A stretch of 64,000 nucleotides of DNA from Flavobacteriaceae bacterium (GTDB taxonomy: Bacteria; Bacteroidota; Bacteroidia; Flavobacteriales; Flavobacteriaceae). Position 1 is the first letter of the stretch; the number at the start of each line of letters is the position of its first letter. The position numbers were made by a program, and so were the translations under genes. The stretch is from the NCBI GenBank assembly GCA_027490305.1, contig JAIXYI010000084.1, forward strand, positions 106,319 to 170,318, written 5' to 3'. Below, one piece after another: positions 56,924 through 64,000 of the stretch. The notes below the pieces were generated by a model. That model saw only the letters and a program-made list of their open reading frames with translations, was not told the DNA's origin and made no database searches.

Positions 56924-57093
56924 TGTTCCGCCGTTTAAAGCCGCTGCATCTCTACGGGATTTTTATCGCGTTGATCCTGGTCTCCCGGCTTTTTGAAGAA
57001 TGTGGTATCACGGTGGTTCAATACCTTTTCGTCGCGGTTGGTTTTTGGTTTTTCATTCTCGCGGTGCTTCGGTACTTCAAGAAAAGCGAATAA
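56923..57093 (+). CDS. 56-residue membrane protein coupled to ftsY
   Basis: Reads MFRRLKPLHLYGIFIALILV ... FFILAVLRYFKKSE. Its ATG overlaps the ftsY stop (TGATG), a coupling arrangement, and the frame is open to a TAA at 57091. Two hydrophobic helices (about 11-21 and 34-51) with positive ends suggest a two-pass inner-membrane protein. Short and not recognised, but overlap with ftsY and the membrane-protein composition make it likely real. Confidence 0.6.
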   Translation: MFRRLKPLHLYGIFIALILVSRLFEECGITVVQYLFVAVGFWFFILAVLRYFKKSE

Positions 57094-57148
57094 GGGGTAT
57101 TGCCAGCGATTTATGTGAAGGAATCATCCATGCTTTACTGGATGATTC

Positions 57149-58210
57149 TCAGTGCGTCAACGCCGTAATCTTCTCCCACAATACCTCGTCAAAATCCGAT
57201 AATGCCAGGTTGACATCGTCCGCTGCATCCCCCATTCGTATGATGACCATTTTTTTGGAGGGGACCACGTAAATCTTTTGGTCGTTCTTGCCCAACGCCA
57301 TATACATATCCGCCGGCCCTGACGGAATCACACTACCCAGGAATTCCAGTTGCGTTTGCGGCAGATGATAGCTTGATTTGCCATTCAGCCACCAAAGGAA
57401 GCCATACGCCTGGTTAATGTTCTGTGACGTGGTGGTAGCATCGTGGAAAAACGAACTGTTGACAATCGTTTGAGTGTCCCATTTCCCTTGGTGAAGGGCC
57501 AGAAGACCGAAACGCGCCATGCTGCGGGTGGTGCTCCAATACACAATATTATCGCCTGAAACCACCCAGGTGCCGGTCATACCAATCTTGTCGCGCAACC
57601 GAGAGTTGAAGTACTCATTATATGACATACCGGTCGCCTCGGCCACCACGTCCTGAAGTTTCACGAATACGTTGTGGTAGGCCCACCGGGTGCCCGCATC
57701 TGCCTTATACGTGAGGCAATCGGGCGTAACACAGTCACCGTTGGCCAGTTCCTCAATGCCAGAGGTCATGGTCAGCAGGTGCCGGTTGGTAATCAGATTT
57801 TCTTTTGCGAGCGGCAAACTGGTCCAGCCGGTACCCAGGTAGTCCGATACGCGATTGCCCCGGTTCACAAACCCTTCCTGTTCTGCAATGCCAAACGTGG
57901 TTGCGGTGAGCGTTTTACCTGCGCTCGCCCAATACCACGGCGTCGTGGCGGTGTGACCATTAAAGTACGCTTCGACCACGATACGTCCGTTTACGAGTAT
58001 CATGAAACTTTTCGAGTTCTTCAAGGCGAGGTAGTCGAGCAGGGGCTGCAGTGCCGTTTCGTCCCATCCCAATGAGGCCGCTGTTTTGGTTTCCCATTCT
58101 GTGCCGGTCAGGGGTGGGAAATAGGCAGGTTCGGGATTTGACGTGGTGTCAGAAGACGAGCTACATGAGAGTAAAGAAAGCAGTCCAATGAGAAAGTAAA
58201 GAGGTCGCAT
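57149..58210 (-). CDS. Lipoprotein serine hydrolase (beta-lactamase fold)
   Basis: A 353-residue predicted lipoprotein (lipobox LLSC, Cys16). The class C beta-lactamase/transpeptidase fold is evident: S96-A-G-K99 catalytic SxxK in WYWASAGKTLTATTFGIAEQEGFV, YHN (the YxN motif) in RWAYHNVFVKLQDVV, and LTMTSGIEELANGDC. The HxG/KTG third motif is not clear. Likely an esterase or peptidase on the envelope. Start 58210 puts the lipobox near the N-terminus. Confidence 0.88.
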   Translation of the reverse strand: MRPLYFLIGLLSLLSCSSSSDTTSNPEPAYFPPLTGTEWETKTAASLGWDETALQPLLDYLALKNSKSFMILVNGRIVVEAYFNGHTATTPWYWASAGKTLTATTFGIAEQEGFVNRGNRVSDYLGTGWTSLPLAKENLITNRHLLTMTSGIEELANGDCVTPDCLTYKADAGTRWAYHNVFVKLQDVVAEATGMSYNEYFNSRLRDKIGMTGTWVVSGDNIVYWSTTRSMARFGLLALHQGKWDTQTIVNSSFFHDATTTSQNINQAYGFLWWLNGKSSYHLPQTQLEFLGSVIPSGPADMYMALGKNDQKIYVVPSKKMVIIRMGDAADDVNLALSDFDEVLWEKITALTH

Positions 58211-58250
58211 ACGGTGGTTTTCAGGGTAGACGCCAAAAGTATCAAATAGT

Positions 58251-58280
58251 TTGAAAGCCATCCTTGAAATCGTACTTTTG
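58251..58280 (+). promoter_or_regulatory. Promoter TTG-N19-TACTTTTG, near-leaderless
   Basis: TTG at 58251-58253 and TACTTTTG at 58273-58280 with exactly 19 bp between; the best match to the flavobacterial consensus in the window. The ATG at 58285 is only 4 bp further, so little or no leader. Confidence 0.8.
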
Positions 58281-58284
58281 TAGT

Positions 58285-58701
58285 ATGCGAAATCTGGTGT
58301 TGGTAATGATGGTCGGCCTTTTGTATGCCTGTTCACCCGAGGTGAAACGGTCCGATGTAGCCCAACTTAAAGGGTATTGGGAGATTGCCTATGTGGAGGC
58401 GCCCGGACAGCAGAAGAAAGAATATAAGGTGAACCCGATGGTCGATTATTTCGAATTGAAGGGAGGCAAGGGCATCCGGCGTAAGGTTATGCCACAGTTC
58501 GACGGCTCTTTCATCGATGCCTCGCTGCCGGAAGACGTAACTGCCATTGACAGTGTAGGTGCGGTGTATCTTTCCTTTCGTACGCGCTATGCCAAGTGGA
58601 GCGAGCAGGTACTTGATGTTTCTGAGAATACATTAGTGCTTCGCAATAAGCAGGGTATTGAATACCACTACAAGAAGTTTGAACCTTTCAACATCAAATA
58701 A
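58285..58701 (+). CDS. Small lipocalin-like lipoprotein
   Basis: A 138-residue predicted lipoprotein (lipobox YAC, Cys16). LKGYWEIAYVEAPGQQKKEYKVNPMVDYFEL, a short GxW-like start then strands ending YHYKKFEPFNIK, fits a lipocalin-type barrel. In flavobacteria a similar gene precedes the DUF721 gene; here the stop and the next ATG share one base (TAATG). Confidence 0.7.
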   Translation: MRNLVLVMMVGLLYACSPEVKRSDVAQLKGYWEIAYVEAPGQQKKEYKVNPMVDYFELKGGKGIRRKVMPQFDGSFIDASLPEDVTAIDSVGAVYLSFRTRYAKWSEQVLDVSENTLVLRNKQGIEYHYKKFEPFNIK

Positions 58702-58997
58702 TGGCCAAACGGATCAGCAACGAAGGGTCTCTTGGCGATGTACTGAAGGAGATCATCCAATCCCACCATCTTCAGGGAGGTATTGATGATGTGTTGGTAC
58801 GCAACGCGTGGAAATCCCTTATGGGGAATGGGGTCAACACCTATACGCGCAGCCTTGCGCTCAAAGGCTCGGTTTTGCATGTCGAGCTTACGTCCTCCGT
58901 GCTGAGGGAAGAACTATCCTACGGGAAAGACAAAATCATCCGTTTACTGAATGACGAACTGGGTCGCGAGGTCGTATCGGCTGTAGTATTGCGATAA
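58701..58997 (+). CDS. DUF721 (DciA-like) protein
   Basis: A 98-residue protein with the DUF721 fold: LGDVLKEIIQSHHLQGGIDDVLVRNAWKSLMGNGVNTYTRSLALKGSVLHVELTSSVLREELSYGKDKIIRLLNDELG. Related DciA proteins help load the replicative helicase. Translationally coupled to the lipoprotein gene before it. Confidence 0.88.
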   Translation: MAKRISNEGSLGDVLKEIIQSHHLQGGIDDVLVRNAWKSLMGNGVNTYTRSLALKGSVLHVELTSSVLREELSYGKDKIIRLLNDELGREVVSAVVLR

Positions 58998-59046
58998 AAA
59001 AAAGGCCATCCCGAAAGACAGCCTCTTTTATACGATACGATTCTGG

Positions 59047-59466
59047 TTAGAATTGCTCCCGTCCAGCAAAATGGAACGCGCTTTCAATGGCAGCATTTTC
59101 ATCGCTATCCGATCCGTGGATGGCATTTTCACCAATAGAGGTCGCATACGCTTTACGGATAGTTCCTTCGGCTGCGTCCGCCGGGTTGGTCGATCCGATC
59201 AACGTGCGGAAGTCTTCTACTGCATTCTCTTTTTCAAGAATGGCCGCTACGATCGGTCCGCGTGTCATGAACGCAACGAGTTCCCCGAAAAACGGGCGGG
59301 CAGCGTGCACCGCGTAAAACGCTTCGGCGTCAGCAGTTGTCATTTGGGTGAGTTTCAGTGCGACGATCCGGAATCCTGCATTGGTGATCATGGCAAGGAT
59401 GTTACCGATATGTCCGTTTTCAACACCATCCGGCTTGATCATCGTAAAAGTTCTGTTTGTAGCCAT
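59047..59466 (-). CDS. ndk: Nucleoside diphosphate kinase
   Basis: Balances nucleoside triphosphate pools. The 139-residue enzyme has [51 protein letters not shown] with active-site His117. Promoter TTG-N18-TACTTTTG is seen upstream on the minus strand. Confidence 0.97.
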   Translation of the reverse strand: MATNRTFTMIKPDGVENGHIGNILAMITNAGFRIVALKLTQMTTADAEAFYAVHAARPFFGELVAFMTRGPIVAAILEKENAVEDFRTLIGSTNPADAAEGTIRKAYATSIGENAIHGSDSDENAAIESAFHFAGREQF

Positions 59467-59486
59467 TTTATTTTTAAAATTTGGTG

Positions 59487-59515
59487 CAAAAGTAGTCTTT
59501 TTTGTGCGAATTCAA
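59487..59515 (-). promoter_or_regulatory. Promoter of ndk (TTG-N18-TACTTTTG)
   Basis: Minus strand: TACTTTTG at 59487-59494 and TTG at 59513-59515 with 18 bp between. 20 bp from the ndk ATG. Confidence 0.7.
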
Positions 59516-59576
59516 ACAAAAAAGTTCCCCGCGACCACGAGTGTCACGGGGAACCTGTCATAACCCAAATAGACTC

Positions 59577-62144
59577 TTAGTTGCGAACGACTTTCAGGGT
59601 TGCCGTTGCATTTTCGCCTACAATTCGTGCGAGGTAGAATCCGGCCGGCAGCGCAGATGCATCTACCATTACCGCGTCTGTATTCGCGTTTTGTTGGCGT
59701 ACAATTTTGCCGGTCATATCTGTGATGATGACCGATTCGATACGGCGTCCACCACCGTTGAATGTCCATGATGTGTTCGATGGGTTCGGATACACTGCAA
59801 ACGAACGGCCACCGAAGTCTTCCACACCGAGGAACACAAAGGTATATGCGCCTGTCAGACGATTCAGCGTCACATCGTATGTACCTTCGGTCGCCACGAT
59901 ATTGGCCCCACCTTGTGTGCCGGTGCCGGTTGGGAAGTCAGCAGATCCCCAGTTTACGGTCCACTTGCCATTTTCACGGAACTTGAGTTCGCCTGCAACC
60001 AATGGAACAGCGGTAGCACTATAGTTGACACCGTCGGTCGTCGTCATGGTAACCACGTCATTATCCCAACTGCCCACTGCTTCGCCAATCATACCAATAC
60101 TGACAAAACCAAAGTTATATTCGCCTGTCGTGCGGTTGAAATCGATGTTGTAGCGATTCGTAGCCACCGGAATATCCGATCCGCCTTGTGTGGCCACTCC
60201 TGAAGGGAAGTTAGGTCCACCCCAGTTGACATCCCATGCATTGTTCTCGCGGAACTTGCAGAAGCCGGTCACGAGGTCGAGTCCGTCAATTGAATAGTTG
60301 ACGCCGTCTGTTGTTACCAAATCGAGATCCGGACCTGTGAAAGGTGCTCCGGGTACGGCGTCTCCAAGGATACCGATAGCAGCGAAGCCCTGACCTGCAA
60401 AGTTGTACGTCATCGTCGCGCGGTTGAACGTTACCGTGTAAACTCCGGCCGGAACCGGAATGTTGTCTCCACCCGAAACAGCCGATCCTGACGGAAACAC
60501 ACCACCATAGTTGATGTCCCAAGCGTCATCGTAGCGGAACTTCGCTTCGCCTGCGGTAAAGGTCCAGTCGGTGAGGGTATAAATGATACCATTGGTCGTA
60601 GTGAGATCGGTGTCGGGTCCGCTGAAGCCATTCGCATCAACTGCCGTTCCCAGGATGCCGATCAGCGGCCAGGTGCCAGTAGCGGTAAACGCGTATTCGC
60701 CCGTTTGGATGTTGAACGAAAGGTCATACGTTCCGGCCGGGATGACGATGTTGCTTCCGTCATTTCCGCCAGCAGGGAAGGAGTTACTACCCCAGCTTGT
60801 TGCCCATGCATCGTTCAGACGGATTTTTGCCTCGCCCGATTGGTACGTAAAGTTCAATAATGTGTAGGTGATGCCGTCGGTTGTAGTAAGGTTGGTATCG
60901 GCTACGTCCCATCCGTTTACAGCAGGTCCGAGGATGCCAACCGTTGGAAACGTAGGGGTTCCGACGAAGCTGTAGGCACCTGTTGCCCTGTTAAAGGTTA
61001 CGGAGTAGGTTCCGGCTACCACCGGGATATTTACTCCTGGGTCCTGGCCTATCCCGGAAGGAAAGCTCGCCGCACCCCAACTGTTAACCCAGGCATCATT
61101 GAGTCGGAATTTCGCCTCACCGTTTGTGAACGCGTAATTGTCGAGGGTGTACGTGATACCATCCACAGTCGTCAAATCTACGTCTGGGCCATCGAAACCA
61201 TTTGCGGTGACCGCAGTTCCAATCAATCCTACGTTATCATATACGATAGGCGTATCGAATGAGTAAGCGCCGGTCACACGGTTGAAGTTAACGGTGTAGT
61301 TTCCGGCAGTCACTGGGATATTCGCTCCACCCTGCGTGCCAGTACCGGATGGGAAGTCGGCAGCGCCCCAATTCACCGTCCAGCTATCGTCCTGACGGAA
61401 TTTTGCTTCACCCTCTGTGAACGTATAGCTGTAAAGCACATAGGTTTCACCATTGTAAGTCGTCATATCCACATCCGGTCCACCAAAACCATTTGGAAGT
61501 GCTGTTCCGATTACGCCGACGCTTGGGAATGTAAAACTATAAGCGCCGGTTTGGATGTTCAGTGTAACAGTGTAATAGCCAGCCGGTACTACGATATTGT
61601 TACCGTTCAGGACGGCTGTTCCCGACGGAAACCCGTTTCCTCCCCAATTGGAAGTCCAGGCATCGTCCTGTCGGAACTTGAGTTCACCGGCTGAAAATCC
61701 ATACGCATAGAGCGTGTACGTTATGCCATCGGTGGTGACCATGTCAACATCCGGTCCGTCAAATCCATTTGCAGATACCGCCGTTCCAATAACGCCAATA
61801 CTGGGGAAGGTAACAGCGGGCGTGAAAGCATACGCGCCTGTGGTGCTGTTAAAGGCAACATTGTAGACGCCGGGGGTGACCGCGAGATCAGGGCCGTTTT
61901 GTACACCTGTTCCGCTTGGGAACGATGATCCGCCCCAATTGGTCGTCCAGGAACCGTTCAGGCGGAACTTAATGGCCCCGGCCCCAAACACTTGGTTCTC
62001 CAACGTCCAGTTCACATTGTCAGTCGATTGCATGAAAACGTCATTGTCCCAACTGCCCAAAGAACTTCCTACGATTCCCACACCCTGAGCGGTCACGCCG
62101 AGTGTCGAGAATAGAATGGCTAAAACGAGTAGAATTCTTTTCAT
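59577..62144 (-). CDS. Large secreted SusE/SusF-like repeat protein with T9SS sorting domain
   Basis: An 855-residue protein: signal peptide (MKRILLVLAILFSTLGVTAQ), eight tandem repeats of about 90 residues, and a T9SS type A sorting end (VYPNPSNTSWTFNGGG ... LPAGFYLARIVGENATATLKVVRN). Each repeat has the SusE/SusF starch-binding order: VGIIGTAV, GPDVDMTT, ITYTL, GEAKFRQDDAWTVNWG, FPSGTGTQGG, IPVPAGTYTVNFNRATGAYSF. The aromatic W-NWG and KFR residues are those expected to contact sugar. It is secreted through T9SS rather than held as a SusE lipoprotein. Two AAACGTTT boxes lie upstream. Confidence 0.9.
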   Translation of the reverse strand: MKRILLVLAILFSTLGVTAQGVGIVGSSLGSWDNDVFMQSTDNVNWTLENQVFGAGAIKFRLNGSWTTNWGGSSFPSGTGVQNGPDLAVTPGVYNVAFNSTTGAYAFTPAVTFPSIGVIGTAVSANGFDGPDVDMVTTDGITYTLYAYGFSAGELKFRQDDAWTSNWGGNGFPSGTAVLNGNNIVVPAGYYTVTLNIQTGAYSFTFPSVGVIGTALPNGFGGPDVDMTTYNGETYVLYSYTFTEGEAKFRQDDSWTVNWGAADFPSGTGTQGGANIPVTAGNYTVNFNRVTGAYSFDTPIVYDNVGLIGTAVTANGFDGPDVDLTTVDGITYTLDNYAFTNGEAKFRLNDAWVNSWGAASFPSGIGQDPGVNIPVVAGTYSVTFNRATGAYSFVGTPTFPTVGILGPAVNGWDVADTNLTTTDGITYTLLNFTYQSGEAKIRLNDAWATSWGSNSFPAGGNDGSNIVIPAGTYDLSFNIQTGEYAFTATGTWPLIGILGTAVDANGFSGPDTDLTTTNGIIYTLTDWTFTAGEAKFRYDDAWDINYGGVFPSGSAVSGGDNIPVPAGVYTVTFNRATMTYNFAGQGFAAIGILGDAVPGAPFTGPDLDLVTTDGVNYSIDGLDLVTGFCKFRENNAWDVNWGGPNFPSGVATQGGSDIPVATNRYNIDFNRTTGEYNFGFVSIGMIGEAVGSWDNDVVTMTTTDGVNYSATAVPLVAGELKFRENGKWTVNWGSADFPTGTGTQGGANIVATEGTYDVTLNRLTGAYTFVFLGVEDFGGRSFAVYPNPSNTSWTFNGGGRRIESVIITDMTGKIVRQQNANTDAVMVDASALPAGFYLARIVGENATATLKVVRN

Positions 62145-62192
62145 GTAGTTTTTTTTTAGATTTTGCACGAAAACTACGAAAAAACGGAACGC

Positions 62193-62233
62193 AAACGTTT
62201 AAGCAAACGTCAAAACCAAAAGCGAAAACGTTT
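62193..62233. promoter_or_regulatory. Pair of AAACGTTT boxes (LacI-type operators) upstream of the SusE/F-like gene
   Basis: GCAAACGTTT at 62191-62200 and AAAACGTTTG at 62225-62234, cores 33 bp apart, about three helical turns. Same core as the palindrome at 44667. Suited to sugar control by a LacI-family protein; no regulator gene is near. Confidence 0.6.
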
Positions 62234-62284
62234 GAGTATTCATAACTTTTTGTTTTTTTGCCTACAAATTTGCCAAAAAGATGA

Positions 62285-63874
62285 TTACGGCATTACCAGG
62301 ATAGAAAATGAGGGTTCAAGGGGCTGTAGTTGGTTGAGTGCCAAACGGAAATCATTTCCATACAACTCATAGAAATCGCCGAAGTGAACCGTGCGTTCCT
62401 GTAAGCCTCCCAACGGGAAGAGTGTCCGGCGCAACGCCACTGCTCTCTCGGCTACGTCCGCATGCTTTCGGCGTTCCGCTTTTCGCCAGCGGCTTTCCAG
62501 ACGGTCAAGTCCGGCCAACTGTTTCTGTTCCTGCGCTTTTACCGCTCCGGCAAAAGAAGGATCGGTTCGGTGCTGCGCATCATGCAATAGGGCAAATTGC
62601 TGGTGGAGTTGTTGCCTGAGGGATGTGAAATCGACGGAAGAGGCGGAAACCCTCAACACCGCAAGATCCCGTAGAAGGGTCTCGGCACGGAAAAGGTCAG
62701 ACAGGTGAAGTCCGAGACGTGCCGCTTTTTCCTTTTGTTTCTCCGATGTGACTACCACCGAATTCCGCAGCAGCAAAACCGGAAACGGCACGTCTGCTAC
62801 CTCGAACATATTTTTGAGTTGAAGCCAGTAGGCAATCTCGCCGCCGCCGCCGATATAGCAGATGTTCGGTAAAATAACCTCCTGATAAAGAGGGCGTAAG
62901 ATAACATTCGGACTGATTTTTTCCGGATGAGCTTCGAGTAACGCCCACATTTCTTCCTGTGAAAATGTCAGATTGGCTCCCAGAACGTCAAATGAATCCC
63001 CTTTTCGGACGATTCGCTCGCGGTAGTTGTCGCCCAGATAAAACAGGTTGACCTCACGTGGATTGACCTGTATTTTGTAGTCGCCCATTTTGAAGATGGT
63101 ATCCGTCACAGCCCCGTGCGAGAATGACTCGAAGAGCTCTTTGGCCATCCAGGGAGCGAAGATTTTCTTTAACTCAGCGTCATCACCGTCTATGATTACG
63201 AGTCCGTCCTGGCCAAACAAGTCGTTTACCAAATGGCGTGTCGCAGCCGCCAACGAGTGATGCGACAGGTACGCATTCGTGAACAACCGACGCAGTTCAT
63301 CTGCGTGCCGCCCTTCGCCTGCTTCTTTTGAAAAAAGTTCAAAAACGACATCCAGTCCCGTAAGGTCCATCCGTCCGGTGGCACCACCGGCTTCCCGGTT
63401 CCATCGGAATTTTTTTCCATGGAAATGGAACTGGCAAATCTCCTCGAAATCATGGTCTTCCGTCGCCATCCAATACACCGGCACGAATTTTTTATCGGGA
63501 TAGGCTTTCGATAACGTATCGGCAAGCCGGATGGTCGTCACGATCTTGTAAAGAAAGTAGGCGGGTCCGGTGAAAAGACTTAACTGGTGGCCGGTAGTGA
63601 CGGTAAACGTATTATCCTGAAGCAGTGCATCCAGATTTACCTGCACCGCTGCCGGAGCCAGAACGCCGTCATACTGCCGCTTTAAAGCGTTTACCAGCGA
63701 TTCGCGACGTGCCATCGGGAAGGCTGCCTTTTTCTCGTCTGCCTGTTGCGACAAATTTTCAAGCGATGGAAACCGGTGATAAAGCGGTCTGACAGTCGGG
63801 TTCTCGTCTAGATAGTCGAGGATCAGCGGAGAAAAATAACCGGTTTCGCGGTAGGCGATCGATTCTATGGGCAT
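62285..63874 (-). CDS. bshC: Bacillithiol synthase, cysteine-adding enzyme
   Basis: Adds cysteine to GlcN-malate to finish bacillithiol, the low-molecular-weight thiol of Firmicutes and many Bacteroidota. The 529-residue length is standard. Conserved pieces: VTTGHQLSLFTGPAYFLYKIVTTIRLA, YWMATEDHDFEEI, LVIIDGDDAELKKIFAPWM, VILRPLYQEVILPNICYIGGGGEIAYWLQLK. Start 63874 is supported by a TACCTTTA box at 63896-63903 on the minus strand. BshA and BshB are not in the window. Confidence 0.95.
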   Translation of the reverse strand: MPIESIAYRETGYFSPLILDYLDENPTVRPLYHRFPSLENLSQQADEKKAAFPMARRESLVNALKRQYDGVLAPAAVQVNLDALLQDNTFTVTTGHQLSLFTGPAYFLYKIVTTIRLADTLSKAYPDKKFVPVYWMATEDHDFEEICQFHFHGKKFRWNREAGGATGRMDLTGLDVVFELFSKEAGEGRHADELRRLFTNAYLSHHSLAAATRHLVNDLFGQDGLVIIDGDDAELKKIFAPWMAKELFESFSHGAVTDTIFKMGDYKIQVNPREVNLFYLGDNYRERIVRKGDSFDVLGANLTFSQEEMWALLEAHPEKISPNVILRPLYQEVILPNICYIGGGGEIAYWLQLKNMFEVADVPFPVLLLRNSVVVTSEKQKEKAARLGLHLSDLFRAETLLRDLAVLRVSASSVDFTSLRQQLHQQFALLHDAQHRTDPSFAGAVKAQEQKQLAGLDRLESRWRKAERRKHADVAERAVALRRTLFPLGGLQERTVHFGDFYELYGNDFRLALNQLQPLEPSFSILVMP

Positions 63875-63928
63875 CCTTGTAGTTCGTTGGAAGTGTAAAG
63901 GTACGAAAATGCCGCGGCCCAATGACGG

Positions 63929-64000
63929 TTATCGCTTCAACGCAAAATGGCCCCGGTGTTCGGTACCATCCGCACGGGTAACCAAAAACCAGTAGTCATC
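63929..64000 (-). CDS. C-terminal end of a T9SS type B sorting-domain protein (rest outside window)
   Basis: The last 23 codons and a TAA are visible, read from the right edge on the minus strand: DDYWFLVTRADGTEHRGHFALKR. The DYWF ... GHF-LKR pattern is the standard end of the type B (CHU_C/gliding-motility C-terminal) sorting signal, so the full protein is likely a large secreted adhesin or enzyme. Confidence 0.8.
   Translation of the reverse strand, partial: DDYWFLVTRADGTEHRGHFALKR

Noticed and set aside
57121..57148. Hairpin GAATCATCCA / TGGATGATTC as a terminator
   Set aside because: The 10-bp stem is perfect, but neither strand has a T-run next to it; it may be a pause or processing site, so it was not called.
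1..64000. Polysaccharide utilisation locus (SusC/SusD pair)
   Set aside because: Despite GH13, GH127 and a SusE/F-like protein, no SusC-type receptor with carboxypeptidase-like domain and no SusD lipoprotein is present; the only TonB receptor is metal-type in context.

Overview
The window comes from a chromosome of the Bacteroidota, most likely Flavobacteriaceae (Flavobacterium-like) but GC-rich for that group (about half G+C by eye; not computed). The evidence is the conserved order cinA-rpmB-rpmG-DUF4295-ftsY, a two-subunit methylmalonyl-CoA mutase, bacillithiol synthesis (BshC), several type IX secretion (T9SS) C-terminal sorting domains, a DUF6660/TonB-receptor pair, SO2930-type cytochrome, and many promoters of the Bacteroidota form TTG-N18/19-TAnnTTTG. 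No transposase, integrase, phage gene or CRISPR array was seen.

Layout. 0-7.5 kb: 3' part of carB, then envelope and small housekeeping genes (beta-barrel protein, DUF1801, a lipoprotein with a duplicated HC-containing motif, DinB-like, esterase, lipid A deacylase-like, YdeI-like). 7.7-9.6 kb: an AT-rich two-gene island with a ClpP-fold serine protease (SDH family) and a four-helix membrane protein. 9.9-16.8 kb: unknown membrane protein, a 21-bp tandem array, DUF6438 lipoprotein, barrel protein, DUF6660 + TonB receptor, KirBac-type K+ channel. 16.9-27.3 kb: a secreted T9SS VCBS protein with a dihaem cytochrome, thioesterase + RmuC, LVIVD lipoprotein, TPR histidine kinase, OsmC, tRNA-Pro. 27.5-33.6 kb: minus-strand genes including mutA and mutB. 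33.7-39.7 kb: an AraC regulator divergent from a tightly coupled four-gene sugar operon (Fe/2OG oxygenase, TIM-barrel isomerase, GH127, GH13), sitting between mutA and the FtsB/DivIC-like and udk genes. 41.8-47.4 kb: hemolysin III, trxB, DUF2807, glycosyltransferase, acyltransferase E2. 47.4-50.3 kb: a WYL regulator divergent from the RNA ligase rtcB, with two matching palindromic operators between them. 50.8-57.1 kb: exonuclease, FAH-family, Hpt, cinA, ribosomal proteins, ftsY and a 56-residue membrane protein. 57.1-64.0 kb: serine hydrolase, DUF721, ndk, a large eight-repeat SusE/F-like T9SS protein, bshC and the tail of a T9SS type B protein.

The most unusual content is non-coding. (1) A dispersed structured repeat (here element A; five copies plus one shortened copy) has shared loop boxes and stems whose paired bases change together between copies. 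(2) A second element (B; three copies) has long terminal inverted repeats around a 28-nt invariant core, and lies next to element A at both of its sites. (3) Many gaps hold imperfect 7- or 8-bp tandem repeats, each with its own word but the same period, often as inverted pairs and several running right up to promoters. These three classes fill nearly every long intergenic gap, and I do not recognise elements A or B as named families.
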